Shown here piece by piece: positions 17,746-27,077 of a stretch of DNA of 64,000 nt. A program made the position numbers and the translations under genes. Within the stretch, counting starts at the first letter, position 1. Every line of letters starts with the position of its first letter. The notes below the pieces were generated by a model. The model worked only from the letters and a program-made list of their open reading frames with translations, was not told the origin of the DNA and searched no databases. Origin of the DNA: Lysobacteraceae bacterium PS02340. Its GTDB lineage: Bacteria > Pseudomonadota > Gammaproteobacteria > Xanthomonadales > Xanthomonadaceae. The stretch is from NCBI GenBank assembly GCA_029959605.1, contig JASCOC010000010.1:1-64000 (forward strand). Reading direction: 5' to 3'.

Positions 17746-19317
17746 CTACCGGCAATCACCTTCGCGTACGAACGCGAGGTCCTCGAAGTCGTAGCTGAAA
17801 TCGGCATCCGGATCGACCTTGGCCATGTGCAGCGCGCTCGCGCTGCCATGCGCTGGCGATGCGATCAGCCACGCGTCGACATCGACGTCGTCATCCCGCC
17901 AGCGCACCTGCAGCCGGCCATCGACGGCGACCACGTCGCCCTGCAGTTTCGGCGAGCGCTCGGACACGAAGCGCAGTCCAACTTTGTGCGGACACACGTC
18001 GACGCTGCCGAACCACGGATCGCGCCAGCGCCCGGCAACGCTCGCGATCTGTCGCGCGGTCGGCGTGCGCGCCGGCAATCGCGTGTCGACTGCTGACGTG
18101 CCACTGGCCGCGCGCTCAGCTGCGAGCAGACCGGCGTAATACGCGACATCGTGCGAACCCGCTCCATCGGTGAACTGCTTGACCAGCGCCTGCACCAACA
18201 CCGTGCGCGCTTCGTCCGCATCGCCATTGATCAGCACGACGATGCCGACACCGCGCTCGGGCAGCAGCGTCAGCGCGGAGTACATGCCCTTGAGCGTGCC
18301 GGTGTGCGAGACCTTCGACGTGCCGTCGACATCGGTCAGCCGCCAGCCGTAGCCATAGGCCGAGAAGTGGCTGCGATCCCACGCACGCATGCGCGCGCCC
18401 AGCGGCATCGGCATGTGCGCCGTCCACGCGGCATCGCGTTGCGCCTGCGACAGCCACGGGCGTTCGGCTTGCGCGTTGCCGGTATCGAGCCAGACCTGCG
18501 CCCAGCGCAGCATGTCGTCGAGGCTGCAGCGCAGTCCGCCGGCGGCCATCATTGGCTCATCCGGAATCATCGCGTCATCGGCGCGCACCACGACATTGCG
18601 TCCGTCGATGCGCGCATGCGGCTGGGCGACATTGCCGACGGCGTCGCGCGACCAGCTGCCGGCCTGGCAGCGCGTCATGCCGAGCGGTTCGAAAACTTCG
18701 CGCCGCACCAGCACATCGAACGGCACGCCGGTCACGGCGGCCGCCACTTCGCCGGCGACGATGTAGAGCGTGTTGTCGTAGGCGTAGCGCGAGCGGAAGC
18801 TCCAACGCGGCTGCAGATGACGCAGGCCATGGATGACCTCCTCGCGCGTGAAGCGGTTCGGCGACGGCCACAGCATCAGATCGCCGGCGCCGGGGCCGAG
18901 TCCGCTGTTGTGGATCAGCAGATCGCGCACCTGGATTTCGCGCGTGACCCAGTCGTCGGCCATGCGGAAACCGGGCAGATGCCGCACCACCGGATCGTCC
19001 CAGCGCAGCAGACCGGCATCGACCTGGCGGGCCAGCACTGCCGCGGTCATCGCCTTGCTGTTGGAGGCGATCTTGAACAGTGTGGCCGCATCCACCGGCT
19101 CGCTCTGCCCTGCGCGCAGCTCGCCGCGCGTGTGGCGCAGCATCACCTCGCCATCGACGACGACGCCCACCGCGATCCCGGGCAACGCGTAATGCGCGAC
19201 CGCATCGTCGACCAACGACGCGAGCCGTGCAGGATCGACCTGCACATCGCGTGCACCCGCCTGCCCCGTGACGGCGAGGCAGGCGATCAGTATCCAGCGC
19301 GCGATGCGCGTCGGCAC
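17746..19317 (-). CDS. Periplasmic serine hydrolase, beta-lactamase/DD-peptidase family
   Basis: The 523-residue protein has a signal peptide (VPTRIARWILIACLAVTGQAGA with GTG start). The class C beta-lactamase/peptidase S12 active site is present: Ser85-Asn-Ser-Lys88, Tyr180-Asp-Asn182 and a HTG motif near residue 345. These enzymes act on D-amino acid peptides or esters in the periplasm. A long C-terminal beta domain follows. GTG 19317 lies 5 bases after the receptor stop, so the two form an operon, suggesting that it processes the imported substrate. Confidence 0.88.
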   Translation of the reverse strand: MPTRIARWILIACLAVTGQAGARDVQVDPARLASLVDDAVAHYALPGIAVGVVVDGEVMLRHTRGELRAGQSEPVDAATLFKIASNSKAMTAAVLARQVDAGLLRWDDPVVRHLPGFRMADDWVTREIQVRDLLIHNSGLGPGAGDLMLWPSPNRFTREEVIHGLRHLQPRWSFRSRYAYDNTLYIVAGEVAAAVTGVPFDVLVRREVFEPLGMTRCQAGSWSRDAVGNVAQPHARIDGRNVVVRADDAMIPDEPMMAAGGLRCSLDDMLRWAQVWLDTGNAQAERPWLSQAQRDAAWTAHMPMPLGARMRAWDRSHFSAYGYGWRLTDVDGTSKVSHTGTLKGMYSALTLLPERGVGIVVLINGDADEARTVLVQALVKQFTDGAGSHDVAYYAGLLAAERAASGTSAVDTRLPARTPTARQIASVAGRWRDPWFGSVDVCPHKVGLRFVSERSPKLQGDVVAVDGRLQVRWRDDDVDVDAWLIASPAHGSASALHMAKVDPDADFSYDFEDLAFVREGDCR

Positions 19318-19322
19318 GGCCG

Positions 19323-22118
19323 TCAGAAATCGAACGTGATGTTGGCGAACACCTGGCGCCCGATGGCGCTGTAGCTGCTGGCGAAGTACGGCCACGCGGT
19401 ATGCGAATCGTCGCGCGGCGGCATTTCATCGAGCAGGTTGAGCACGCTGATGCCCAGCGTCACGTCGTCGGTGATGCGACGCGAGACGTCGGCGTTCCAG
19501 ATCACGTAGCCCGACGTGCGGCCCGGCAACACGTTGCCGTTGTAGTTCGGCCGGCTGCCATAGCGGTAGCCGTAGAGGCTGGTGTTCCAGGCATCATTCG
19601 ACCAGCTGGCGCGCCAGTTCGCGCGGCTGCGCTGGCTGTTGTACTCGACGGTGCTGCGCACGTCGCGCGGCGCTTCGTCGCCGAACTGCGCGACCTCGAA
19701 TTCGAGCACGTGCGTGTAGCCGGCCTGCAGGTTCAGATCGCCCCAGCGGCCGGACTCGATACCGTAGCGCAGCGACGCGTCGAGGCCTTCGGTGCGCATC
19801 AGCGAGGCGTTGATCGGGTACGTCGCGAAGCGTGTGATGCGACCTTCGGGATTGAGATCGGACACCACGCGCTGTACGGCGCCGGCGTAGAACTGGCAGG
19901 CTTGCGAATTCGTGTCGACCGGAGCACCGTTGCGATCCTGTCCGAGCCGGCAATTCGCTTCCTGCTCGAGGTAGTAGCTGTTCGACAGCGTCTGTACCCG
20001 GCCTTCGAGCTCGATGCGATACCAGTCGACGCTCGCCGACAGGTTCGGCAGCACGTCCCAGACCACACCCAGCGTCGTCGATTTGCCCTTCTCTTCTTCG
20101 AGCAGCGGGTTCGACGATTGCGTCATGTAGGTCTGGTAATTGAACGCCGCGGTGCAGGCGGGCGTCTCGGGGGCGATGCCGTTGAGCCGGCACAGGTACT
20201 CGTCGTCGACGATCGGATTGGAGCCGGTTGTGCCGGCATAGATCCACAGCAGATCCGGCGCGCGGAAGCTGGTGGCATGCGCGCCACGCAGCAGCAGGTT
20301 GCGGAACGGACGCCATTCCAGGCCTGCCTGCCAGGTCACCGCGTCATCGACGGACGTGATGTCGTCGTACTTGTCGTAACGGCCGGCAAGCGTGGCTTCG
20401 AGCCGTTCGAACACCGGCACGCGGAATTCGAGGCCCAGTGCGAACCGGTCGCGCGGGCCACCGCCAGGCGTGCTGGTCAGGTTGTAGACGCGGTCCGGGC
20501 CGGTGTAATCGACGGTCGTGCGTGGATCGGGCGTCAAGGAGTATTCCTGCTTCGCGGCTTCGAGCACCGCTGCCATCTGCAGCGGCCCGGCCGGGAGATC
20601 GAACAGCGGACCGCTGGAGACGAACTGCGCCTGGTCGGACTTCGACACGCCGTCGCTGACCACCGTGGTGGTGAGCTGGTCGTACAGCGCGGCGGAGCCG
20701 GGCGCGAACAAGCGGTCGGTGTAGAACTCGCGGATCTCGTTGCCGTCCGGCGCGATGCCCAGCACCGGACCCATGTAGTAATCGCGCACGGCGCGGGTGA
20801 GGAAGCGCGGACGCGTGGTGGTGATCTCGAAGCGCGACGAGGTCAGGCTCACGTCCCAGTCGAAGCGGCCGTCGGCCAGCGTGCCGCGCAGGCCGGCGTT
20901 GATCGACCACGCACGTTCGTCGTACTCGATGTACTTGGTGCCGCCCACTTCATCGGGCAGGAAGATGCGCTGCGCAGTGACGAGACCACGTACGGGATCG
21001 CGCACGGTGAACGGGCCTTCGCCGATGTAGTAATGCGTCTGGCTGGAACTCTTGTCGTTGGAATCGCTGCCCAGCAACTGTGCGTAACCGGTGACCGTAT
21101 CGCTGAAATCGAAGCTGCCCGACACGTAGGCCGAGGTCTTGCCGTAGGCGTTCTGGATCGAACGCGCGTCGTAGTAACCGAGCGCCCCGCAGCGATTGGG
21201 CACCGCGACGGTCGTGGCCGAGTGGAAGGGCACGAAATCGGGATTGGTCGCGTCGCAGGCGTCCAGCAATGCCTGGTAGGACGGCGACAGCGCGCCGGCA
21301 TCGTTGCGCCACAGATAATTCTGGCCGGCGCGGAAGTAGACGCCGCTGATCGATGCGGTCGGCCGTTCCGGATTGGTGCGGTACTGCGGATGCGCCAGAT
21401 ACGTGAGATCGCGCTGCGAAGCGACGATCTCCTCGCGATCCAGACGTTCGATCGCATAGGTCAGGCTCCAGCGGTCGCCGGTACGCCCGCCGGTCCACTG
21501 GAACAGGCCGGTGTCGCCGCCGCCCTGCGTGGTCGTGCCACCGCGCAGGCGGATGGTGTCGCCGCTGAAGTTCTCCTTGGTGATGATGTTGACCACGCCG
21601 GCGACCGCGTCGGATCCATAGATGGCCGAGGCGCCGCCGCTCATCACTTCGATGCGCTCGATCGCCGCCGCCGGAATGCTGCCCAGACTCACCGCGGTGC
21701 CGTTCGAACCGTAGGGTTGCGGATAGTCGGCCAGGCGCTGGCCGTTGAGCAGGATCAGCTGGTAGCCCGGCCCCAGCCCGCGCAGATTCATGAACTGCCC
21801 GTTCGGCGAGTTGCCGGTCTGGTCCGATTCGTTGAGCGTGTTGCCGGTGAACTGGGTCAGCGTGCCCAGTGATTCCCAGACCGTGCTGAAGCCCTGCTTC
21901 TGGATGTCCTGCGCGGTGATCACGGTCACCGGTGCCGGCCCCTCGATCTCGGTGCGCGCGATGCGCGAGCCGGTGACCTGCACCTGGTCGAGCGTGCTGA
22001 CGCGTTCGTCCGGCGTGGACGTCTGCGCGTGAACGATCGCGGGTGTGGCCAGCGCCAGCAGCAGCGCGGCGCTCAGGCGACGGAAGACAGGCGGGTGCGA
22101 AGCGGGCTGACAGGACAT
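19323..22118 (-). CDS. TonB-dependent outer membrane receptor
   Basis: The 931-residue protein has a signal peptide, a TonB-box-like segment near STLDQVQVTGSRIART, a plug domain (APVTVITAQDIQKQG, VMSGGASAIYGSDAVAGVVN) and a 22-strand barrel ending in Phe (FANITFDF). It uses TonB-ExbB-ExbD energy to import a ligand. The opening SRI motif is typical of the large Xanthomonadaceae receptors for glycans and peptides. ATG 22118 was chosen for GGGGAG 9 bases upstream. It diverges from the NlpC/P60 gene over a 256-base regulatory region. Confidence 0.95.
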   Translation of the reverse strand: MSCQPASHPPVFRRLSAALLLALATPAIVHAQTSTPDERVSTLDQVQVTGSRIARTEIEGPAPVTVITAQDIQKQGFSTVWESLGTLTQFTGNTLNESDQTGNSPNGQFMNLRGLGPGYQLILLNGQRLADYPQPYGSNGTAVSLGSIPAAAIERIEVMSGGASAIYGSDAVAGVVNIITKENFSGDTIRLRGGTTTQGGGDTGLFQWTGGRTGDRWSLTYAIERLDREEIVASQRDLTYLAHPQYRTNPERPTASISGVYFRAGQNYLWRNDAGALSPSYQALLDACDATNPDFVPFHSATTVAVPNRCGALGYYDARSIQNAYGKTSAYVSGSFDFSDTVTGYAQLLGSDSNDKSSSQTHYYIGEGPFTVRDPVRGLVTAQRIFLPDEVGGTKYIEYDERAWSINAGLRGTLADGRFDWDVSLTSSRFEITTTRPRFLTRAVRDYYMGPVLGIAPDGNEIREFYTDRLFAPGSAALYDQLTTTVVSDGVSKSDQAQFVSSGPLFDLPAGPLQMAAVLEAAKQEYSLTPDPRTTVDYTGPDRVYNLTSTPGGGPRDRFALGLEFRVPVFERLEATLAGRYDKYDDITSVDDAVTWQAGLEWRPFRNLLLRGAHATSFRAPDLLWIYAGTTGSNPIVDDEYLCRLNGIAPETPACTAAFNYQTYMTQSSNPLLEEEKGKSTTLGVVWDVLPNLSASVDWYRIELEGRVQTLSNSYYLEQEANCRLGQDRNGAPVDTNSQACQFYAGAVQRVVSDLNPEGRITRFATYPINASLMRTEGLDASLRYGIESGRWGDLNLQAGYTHVLEFEVAQFGDEAPRDVRSTVEYNSQRSRANWRASWSNDAWNTSLYGYRYGSRPNYNGNVLPGRTSGYVIWNADVSRRITDDVTLGISVLNLLDEMPPRDDSHTAWPYFASSYSAIGRQVFANITFDF

Positions 22119-22246
22119 GCGGAACGGACTCCCCAGGTAGCGTGGCGACACGACGCACGCAACCGGCGGATCACCCCGGTGCGGCCGAGATCGGTAGCAA
22201 CCCGGCCGCCCCGGAGGGCCCCCTTACCGGACGGGTATGACCACGT

Positions 22247-22275
22247 GATTAACACCCGTGATGAATCGGTGTCAA
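22247..22275 (-). promoter_or_regulatory. Candidate sigma-70 promoter of the TonB receptor operon
   Basis: On the minus strand a perfect TTGACA (22270-22275) is followed after 17 bases by TTAATC (22247-22252). It drives toward the receptor start, leaving a leader of about 120 bases. Confidence 0.55.
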
Positions 22276-22282
22276 TTAATTA

Positions 22283-22305
22283 TTCCGCCTTGTCCTGAGG
22301 CGGAA
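22283..22305. promoter_or_regulatory. Candidate operator, perfect inverted repeat
   Basis: TTCCGCCT-7 bases-AGGCGGAA is a perfect 8-bp dyad lying between the two divergent promoters and covering the -35 of the rightward one. The RpiR-type regulator encoded at 24907 is the obvious candidate to bind it, which is inference. Confidence 0.5.
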
Positions 22306-22317
22306 AACAAATATTCT
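22290..22317 (+). promoter_or_regulatory. Candidate promoter of the peptidase-epimerase operon
   Basis: TTGTCC (22290-22295) and TATTCT (22312-22317) are 16 bases apart in an AT-rich island unusual for this genome. The operator dyad overlaps the -35 hexamer, so a bound repressor would block it. Confidence 0.5.
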
Positions 22318-22374
22318 CGAACGCTCGACCGCAGACCGGTGCGCACTGCGTGCGCACCGACCGCAGGAGCCGCG

Positions 22375-23778
22375 ATGCGTTTCAACCGACTGTCCCCGTT
22401 CGCCCTGCGTTGCACGCTCGCCACGCTGTTGACCTTGGCCGCGTTGCTGCCGGCACCCGGTGCGACGCAGGCCGCGTCGCCGGCGATTCCCGGCCTGACT
22501 GCATCGATGTCGTCGCCGGAGTACTGGATCGCGCGACTCGACGCACCGGACGCCGTCGTCCTCGATCCCGCTGCGATCGACGCGCAGAACGCGGCGATGC
22601 GGCGCGACGATGCGTCGATCCACGATCCACTCGCCCTGCCCGCCCGCCTCGACCGGCGCACCGTCGCCGGTTGGATCGAAGCGCTGTCGAAGCGTCCCAC
22701 GGCGCCACGCTTCACCGTCGATGGTCCGGTCGCTGCCGCGACGCTCGATGACTGGATGGAGGCACTGGCGCTCGACGCTCTGCCCGCGCAGGTGACGCCG
22801 CGCTTCGGCCTCGTCGTGCGTCGCACCGACCTGCGCGCATTTCCGACCGCGACCCGCGTGTTCAGCCGCCCCGGCGACACCGACATCGACCGCTTCCAGG
22901 AAGACGCCCTGTTCCCGGGCGCGCCGGTCGCGGTGCTGCACGCAAGCCGCGACGGCGACTGGCTGTTCGTGGTCAGCGAGCGCTATCGCGCCTGGGTCGA
23001 GACACGGCACGTCGCGATCGGCCCGCGTGACGCAGTCGCGGGCTACGTGGCACGTGCGGCCGATGGCGTCGTCGTCACCGGCGCCACTGCGCGCACGGTG
23101 TTCACGCCGGAAGCGCCAGCGGTCTCGGATGTGCAGCTGGAGATGGGCGTGCGCGTGCCGCGTGCCGACTGGGGCGCGACGCGTGCGCTGCACGGCCAGA
23201 TGCCGGCGTTCGGTGACATCGTCGAACTGCCCGTGCGCGGTGACGACGGCGCGCTCTCTTTCATGCCGGCGCTGTTGCCGGCATCCGCCGACGTGGCCGA
23301 CGACGTGCTGCCCTACACGCGCGCTGCGCTGATCCGCCAGGCCTTCAAGTTCCTCGGCGAGCGCTACGGCTGGGGGCATGCCTACAACGCGCGCGACTGC
23401 AGCGGGTTCGTGTCGGAGATCTACCGCAGCGTCGGCATCCTGCTGCCGCGCAACACCAGCGCGCAGGCGACGAGCCCGGCGTTGAACCGCATCGAAGTGC
23501 CGGCCGACATGCCGTACGCGCAGCGTCTGCAACTGCTGCGCGACGCTGACGTCGGCGACATGGTGTTCATTCCCGGCCACGTGATGCTGGTCATCGGCCA
23601 CATCGACGGCGAGCCCTGGGTGATCCACGACACCGCCGGCATGAGCCTGCGCGACGCCGACGGTTCGATCGTACGCCTGCCGCTCAATGGCGTCGTGGTC
23701 ACGCCGGTCACGCCGATGCTGTCGGGCGAGGACGTCACCACCATCGACCGCATCACCAGCATCCAGCGCGTGCGCTGA
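22375..23778 (+). CDS. SH3 and NlpC/P60 peptidoglycan peptidase (YkfC-like)
   Basis: The 467-residue exported protein has a signal peptide, two SH3b-like segments (around residues 140-280, with VVRRTDLRAFPT and VSERYRAWVE) and a C-terminal NlpC/P60 domain with catalytic Cys in RDCSGFVSEIY and His in FIPGHVMLVIG. The architecture matches gamma-D-Glu-mDAP endopeptidases such as YkfC, which free L-Ala-D-Glu from stem peptides. The start has GCAGGAG 6 bases upstream. The epimerase gene for that dipeptide follows by 23 bases, a strong functional match. Confidence 0.9.
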   Translation: MRFNRLSPFALRCTLATLLTLAALLPAPGATQAASPAIPGLTASMSSPEYWIARLDAPDAVVLDPAAIDAQNAAMRRDDASIHDPLALPARLDRRTVAGWIEALSKRPTAPRFTVDGPVAAATLDDWMEALALDALPAQVTPRFGLVVRRTDLRAFPTATRVFSRPGDTDIDRFQEDALFPGAPVAVLHASRDGDWLFVVSERYRAWVETRHVAIGPRDAVAGYVARAADGVVVTGATARTVFTPEAPAVSDVQLEMGVRVPRADWGATRALHGQMPAFGDIVELPVRGDDGALSFMPALLPASADVADDVLPYTRAALIRQAFKFLGERYGWGHAYNARDCSGFVSEIYRSVGILLPRNTSAQATSPALNRIEVPADMPYAQRLQLLRDADVGDMVFIPGHVMLVIGHIDGEPWVIHDTAGMSLRDADGSIVRLPLNGVVVTPVTPMLSGEDVTTIDRITSIQRVR

Positions 23779-23801
23779 CGCGCGCATCCCACGGGACATC
23801 C

Positions 23802-24899
23802 ATGAAGATCACCGACATCCAGCTGGGCATGGTGCGCGTGCCGCTGAAGACGCCGTTCAAGACCGCGTTGCGCACCGTGGAGAGCGTCGACGACATCATC
23901 GTGTCGATCCACACCGATACCGGCCACATCGGCTACGGCGAAGCCGCGGCGACCGCGGTGATCACCGGCGATACGCACGGCTCGATCGTCGCCGCGATCT
24001 CGACCGTCATCGCACCACGGCTGGTCGGCCGCGAGATCGCCGATTTCAACGCGCTGACGCGGCTCGTGCAGACCGCGCTCGAGCGCAACACCAGCGCCAA
24101 GGCCGCGGTCGAGATCGCGCTCTACGATCTGTTCGCACAACTGCATGGCGCGCCGCTGTACCGCATCCTCGGCGGCGGCGATCCGGTGATCAGCACCGAC
24201 ATCACGATCAGCGTGGACTACATCGACAAGATGGTTGCCGATGCGTTGTCGGCCGTGGATCGCGGCTTCGGCGCGCTGAAGATCAAGGTGGGCAAGGATC
24301 TGGGCGTGGACCTCGAACGCATCCGCGCGATCCACGCCGCGGTCGACGGCCGTGCGCTGCTGCGCCTCGATGCGAACCAGGGCTGGACGCCCAAGCAGGC
24401 CGTGCATGCGATGCGCCAACTCGAGGACGCCGGCATCGAACCGGAGCTGCTGGAACAGCCGGTCAAGGCCCACGATCTCGCCGGCCTGAAGTACGTCACC
24501 GATCGCGTACACGTGCCGGTGATGGCGGACGAAAGCGTGTTCGGCCCGGTCGAACTGATCGAACTGATCCGCATGCGCGCGGCCGACATCGTCAACATCA
24601 AACTGATGAAGACCGGCGGCCTGTCGAATGCGATCAAGCTCGCCGACATCGCCGGCCTGCACGGCGTCGATTGCATGATCGGCTGCATGATCGAGACCAG
24701 CATCAGCGTCGCCGCGGCGGCGCATCTGGCCGTCGCCAAGTCCGATGTTATCACCAAGGTCGATCTCGACGGGCCCTCGCTGTGCGCCTGGAATCCGGTC
24801 GAAGGCGGCGTGTCGTTCGAAGATGCCGAGATCTCGATCGGCGACGCGCCGGGCCTCGGGATCATCTCGATACGCGGCGTGCAGCCCATCGCCAGCTGA
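23802..24899 (+). CDS. L-Ala-D/L-Glu (dipeptide) epimerase, enolase superfamily
   Basis: The 365-residue enzyme has the muconate-lactonizing subgroup residues: acid-base Lys in ALKIKVGKD, metal ligands in LRLDANQGW, LLEQPVKAHD and VMADESVFG, and a second Lys in NIKLMKTGG. The sequence is close to known L-Ala-D/L-Glu epimerases, which convert the murein dipeptide so that ordinary peptidases can degrade it. It follows the NlpC/P60 peptidase that should produce its substrate. It has no signal peptide, so it acts in the cytosol. Confidence 0.92.
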   Translation: MKITDIQLGMVRVPLKTPFKTALRTVESVDDIIVSIHTDTGHIGYGEAAATAVITGDTHGSIVAAISTVIAPRLVGREIADFNALTRLVQTALERNTSAKAAVEIALYDLFAQLHGAPLYRILGGGDPVISTDITISVDYIDKMVADALSAVDRGFGALKIKVGKDLGVDLERIRAIHAAVDGRALLRLDANQGWTPKQAVHAMRQLEDAGIEPELLEQPVKAHDLAGLKYVTDRVHVPVMADESVFGPVELIELIRMRAADIVNIKLMKTGGLSNAIKLADIAGLHGVDCMIGCMIETSISVAAAAHLAVAKSDVITKVDLDGPSLCAWNPVEGGVSFEDAEISIGDAPGLGIISIRGVQPIAS

Positions 24900-24906
24900 C
24901 GTGCAG

Positions 24907-25746
24907 ATGGCCTCGCCGCTGCTGAAGATCCGCGCCGAGCGCGACCGGCTGTCGGCGATCGAACGCCGCATCGGTGATTTCGTGCTGGAGAACGCGCACC
25001 TGCTGCGCGACTACTCGTCGCAACAGCTCGCCGGGGCGCTCGGCATCAGCCAGTCGAGCGTGGTGAAGTTCAGCCAGAAGCTCGGCTTCCGCGGCTATCC
25101 GGATCTCAAATTCTCGATCGGCGAATCGGTCGCGCGCGAACGCGAGCCGCCGACCGTCGCGCCCGCCGCGACGATCGAAGTGCCCGCGATCGCCGAGGCA
25201 CTGTGGCAGGGCAAGAGCCAGGCCGAAGCCGCGACGCGTTCGATCAATCCCGAATCCGGGCTCCAGGTGATCGCGGCCGCGCTGCATGTGGCCGGGCGCG
25301 TGGTCGTGGTCGGTTCGGGCGAAGACAATCTCGCGGCGCGCGCGTTCGCGTTGCGGCTGTCGCTGCTCGGGGTCGCTGCGGCCTACCATCCTGATCCTGC
25401 GCTGGCCGCCGCACAGGTCGCCGGCCTGGGCGAAGGCGACCTGCTGGCGCTGTTTTCCGAGCAGGGCCAGCAGCCGGCGCTGCTGCAACTCGCCCGGCTC
25501 GCACACGAACGCGGCGCACGCGTGCTGTCGGTGACGCGGCATTCCAGCAATCCGCTGCGCACCCGCGCCGATCATGCGCTGCTGGTCTCGGCACACGACG
25601 CGCAGCCGCATGTCGCGATGCTGCTCTATCACAGCGCCCTGCAGCAGCTGCTCGATATCCTGATCGTGCAGCTGTGCGCGATGCCCGGCCGGCAGGCGCG
25701 ACTCGCCGACCATCAGGCGCGCATGCGCCGCCTGCTCGATCCATGA
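24907..25746 (+). CDS. RpiR/MurR family transcriptional regulator
   Basis: The 279-residue regulator has an N-terminal helix-turn-helix (LAGALGISQSSVVKFSQKLGF, typical of RpiR) and a C-terminal SIS fold (VVVVGSGEDNLAARAFALRL). RpiR proteins sense phosphosugars; MurR senses MurNAc-6-phosphate. Its place in a murein-peptide cluster suggests control of these genes, perhaps through the dyad at 22283. The start could also be GTG 24901, only 2 bases after the epimerase stop. Its stop overlaps an ATG at 25743. Confidence 0.88.
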   Translation: MASPLLKIRAERDRLSAIERRIGDFVLENAHLLRDYSSQQLAGALGISQSSVVKFSQKLGFRGYPDLKFSIGESVAREREPPTVAPAATIEVPAIAEALWQGKSQAEAATRSINPESGLQVIAAALHVAGRVVVVGSGEDNLAARAFALRLSLLGVAAAYHPDPALAAAQVAGLGEGDLLALFSEQGQQPALLQLARLAHERGARVLSVTRHSSNPLRTRADHALLVSAHDAQPHVAMLLYHSALQQLLDILIVQLCAMPGRQARLADHQARMRRLLDP

Positions 25747-25763
25747 CTCCTGAGGACGCCTCC

Positions 25764-26543
25764 ATGCCCCGATTCCCTCGACGCGCCGCGGGCGCCGCGC
25801 TGCTGCTGGCCACACTGCTGCTCGCCGCCTGTGGCACCACACGGACACCGGCGGCAGCCCCGCTGACCGGTGCGCAGCAGGTGGTCGTCGTGACGTCCGC
25901 CGACTGGGACGCCGCGCAAGCGCGCATGCAGCGCTTCGAACGCGACGGCGACGGGGCCTGGCGTGCGGTCGGCGATGCGGTGCCGGTGATGCTGGGCCGC
26001 AGCGGCAGTGGCTGGGGCATCGGTCTGCACCCGGCGCAGACCGGTGAACCGCAGAAGCGCGAAGGCGACGGCCGCGCACCGGCCGGCGTGTTCGCGATCG
26101 GCGAGGCCTTCGGCTACGCACCCACCGGCATCGGCGCCCTGTCCTACCTGCCCATGCAGGCCTCGCATTACTGCATCGACGTGCCGGCCTCGCCGCTCTA
26201 CAACCGCATCGTCGACGAGCAGGACGTCGGTGCGGCCGCGGTGGAGGGTTCCAGCGAGCGCATGCGTCTCGACCTGCACAACGATGGCGACGTGCGCTAT
26301 CGCCAGGGCTTCGTCATCGAACACAACGCACAAGGCGAGGCAGGCCGCGGCAGCTGCATCTTCGCCCACCTGCTGCGCCGCCCCGACGAGACCACGGCCG
26401 GCTGCACCGCGATGAGCGATGCGGCGATGGACGCTCTGCTTGGCTGGCTGGACCCGGCGCGCACACCGCGCTTCGTGCTGCTGCCCGACGCCGAATACAC
26501 GCGTCTGCAGACCGCCTGGCAGTTGCCGGCGCTGCCGCGATGA
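25764..26543 (+). CDS. L,D-transpeptidase-like (YkuD) lipoprotein
   Basis: The 259-residue protein has a lipoprotein signal with lipobox LLAAC at about residues 18-22. The YkuD-type catalytic region is ETTAGCTAMS with Cys as nucleophile and an upstream His in CIFAHLL. L,D-transpeptidases cross-link or trim peptidoglycan. ATG 25764 was chosen because TGAGGA lies 8 bases upstream and the signal sequence starts there; ATG 25743 overlaps the regulator stop and is the alternative. It overlaps the next gene by four bases. Confidence 0.87.
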   Translation: MPRFPRRAAGAALLLATLLLAACGTTRTPAAAPLTGAQQVVVVTSADWDAAQARMQRFERDGDGAWRAVGDAVPVMLGRSGSGWGIGLHPAQTGEPQKREGDGRAPAGVFAIGEAFGYAPTGIGALSYLPMQASHYCIDVPASPLYNRIVDEQDVGAAAVEGSSERMRLDLHNDGDVRYRQGFVIEHNAQGEAGRGSCIFAHLLRRPDETTAGCTAMSDAAMDALLGWLDPARTPRFVLLPDAEYTRLQTAWQLPALPR

Positions 26544-27007
26544 GCGCCGCGACGCCATTGGTCTCGCGCATCGCCACGCTCGACGATCTGCCCGCGGTGC
26601 TGGCGATGATGCGGGCCTTCTACAGCGAGGACCGCCTGCACTTCGACGAGGTCGCCACGCCGCGCGCGGTGTCGGCGCTGCTGTCGGATCCGGGCTGCGG
26701 CGCACTGCTGCTGCTCGGCGCCGAGGGCGCCGACGGCTACATGGCGCTGACGCGCGGTTTCAGTCTGGAACAGGGCGGCCACCACGCCCTGCTCGACGAG
26801 CTCTACATCGCGCCGGCCGCGCGCGGCCGTGGACTCGGCGCGCAGGCGCTCGAACTCGCCAGTACGCAGGCGCGGATCTGGGGCGTCGCCGTGCTGCGGC
26901 TGGAAGTGCATCACCACAATCCGCGCGCGAAGGCGCTGTATCTGCGCGCGGGTTTCGTCGACGGCGTCCGCGATACGCTCGCGCTCGACCTGGGCACGCG
27001 CCTCTGA
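26540..27007 (+). CDS. GNAT family N-acetyltransferase
   Basis: The 155-residue protein shows the GNAT order: RIATLDDLPAVLAMMRAFY at the start, LDELYIAPAARGRGLGAQAL as the acetyl-CoA loop (R-x-x-G-x-G) and VHHHNPRAKALYLRAGFVD. The acceptor is unknown; an amino acid or peptide amine fits the cluster. ATG 26540 overlaps the preceding stop (ATGA). Confidence 0.9.
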   Translation: MSAATPLVSRIATLDDLPAVLAMMRAFYSEDRLHFDEVATPRAVSALLSDPGCGALLLLGAEGADGYMALTRGFSLEQGGHHALLDELYIAPAARGRGLGAQALELASTQARIWGVAVLRLEVHHHNPRAKALYLRAGFVDGVRDTLALDLGTRL

Positions 27008-27077
27008 TGCATCGGCGACCGCGCGGCCGCCACGCCGCATGGCATGCTGCTGCGGTCCGTCGAACCGGCAACGCGCC

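Noticed and set aside
19401..21872. Very long open frame opposite the TonB receptor
   Set aside because: It is a composition shadow, rich in Arg, Ala and His, with no family signal; the minus-strand receptor is unambiguous.
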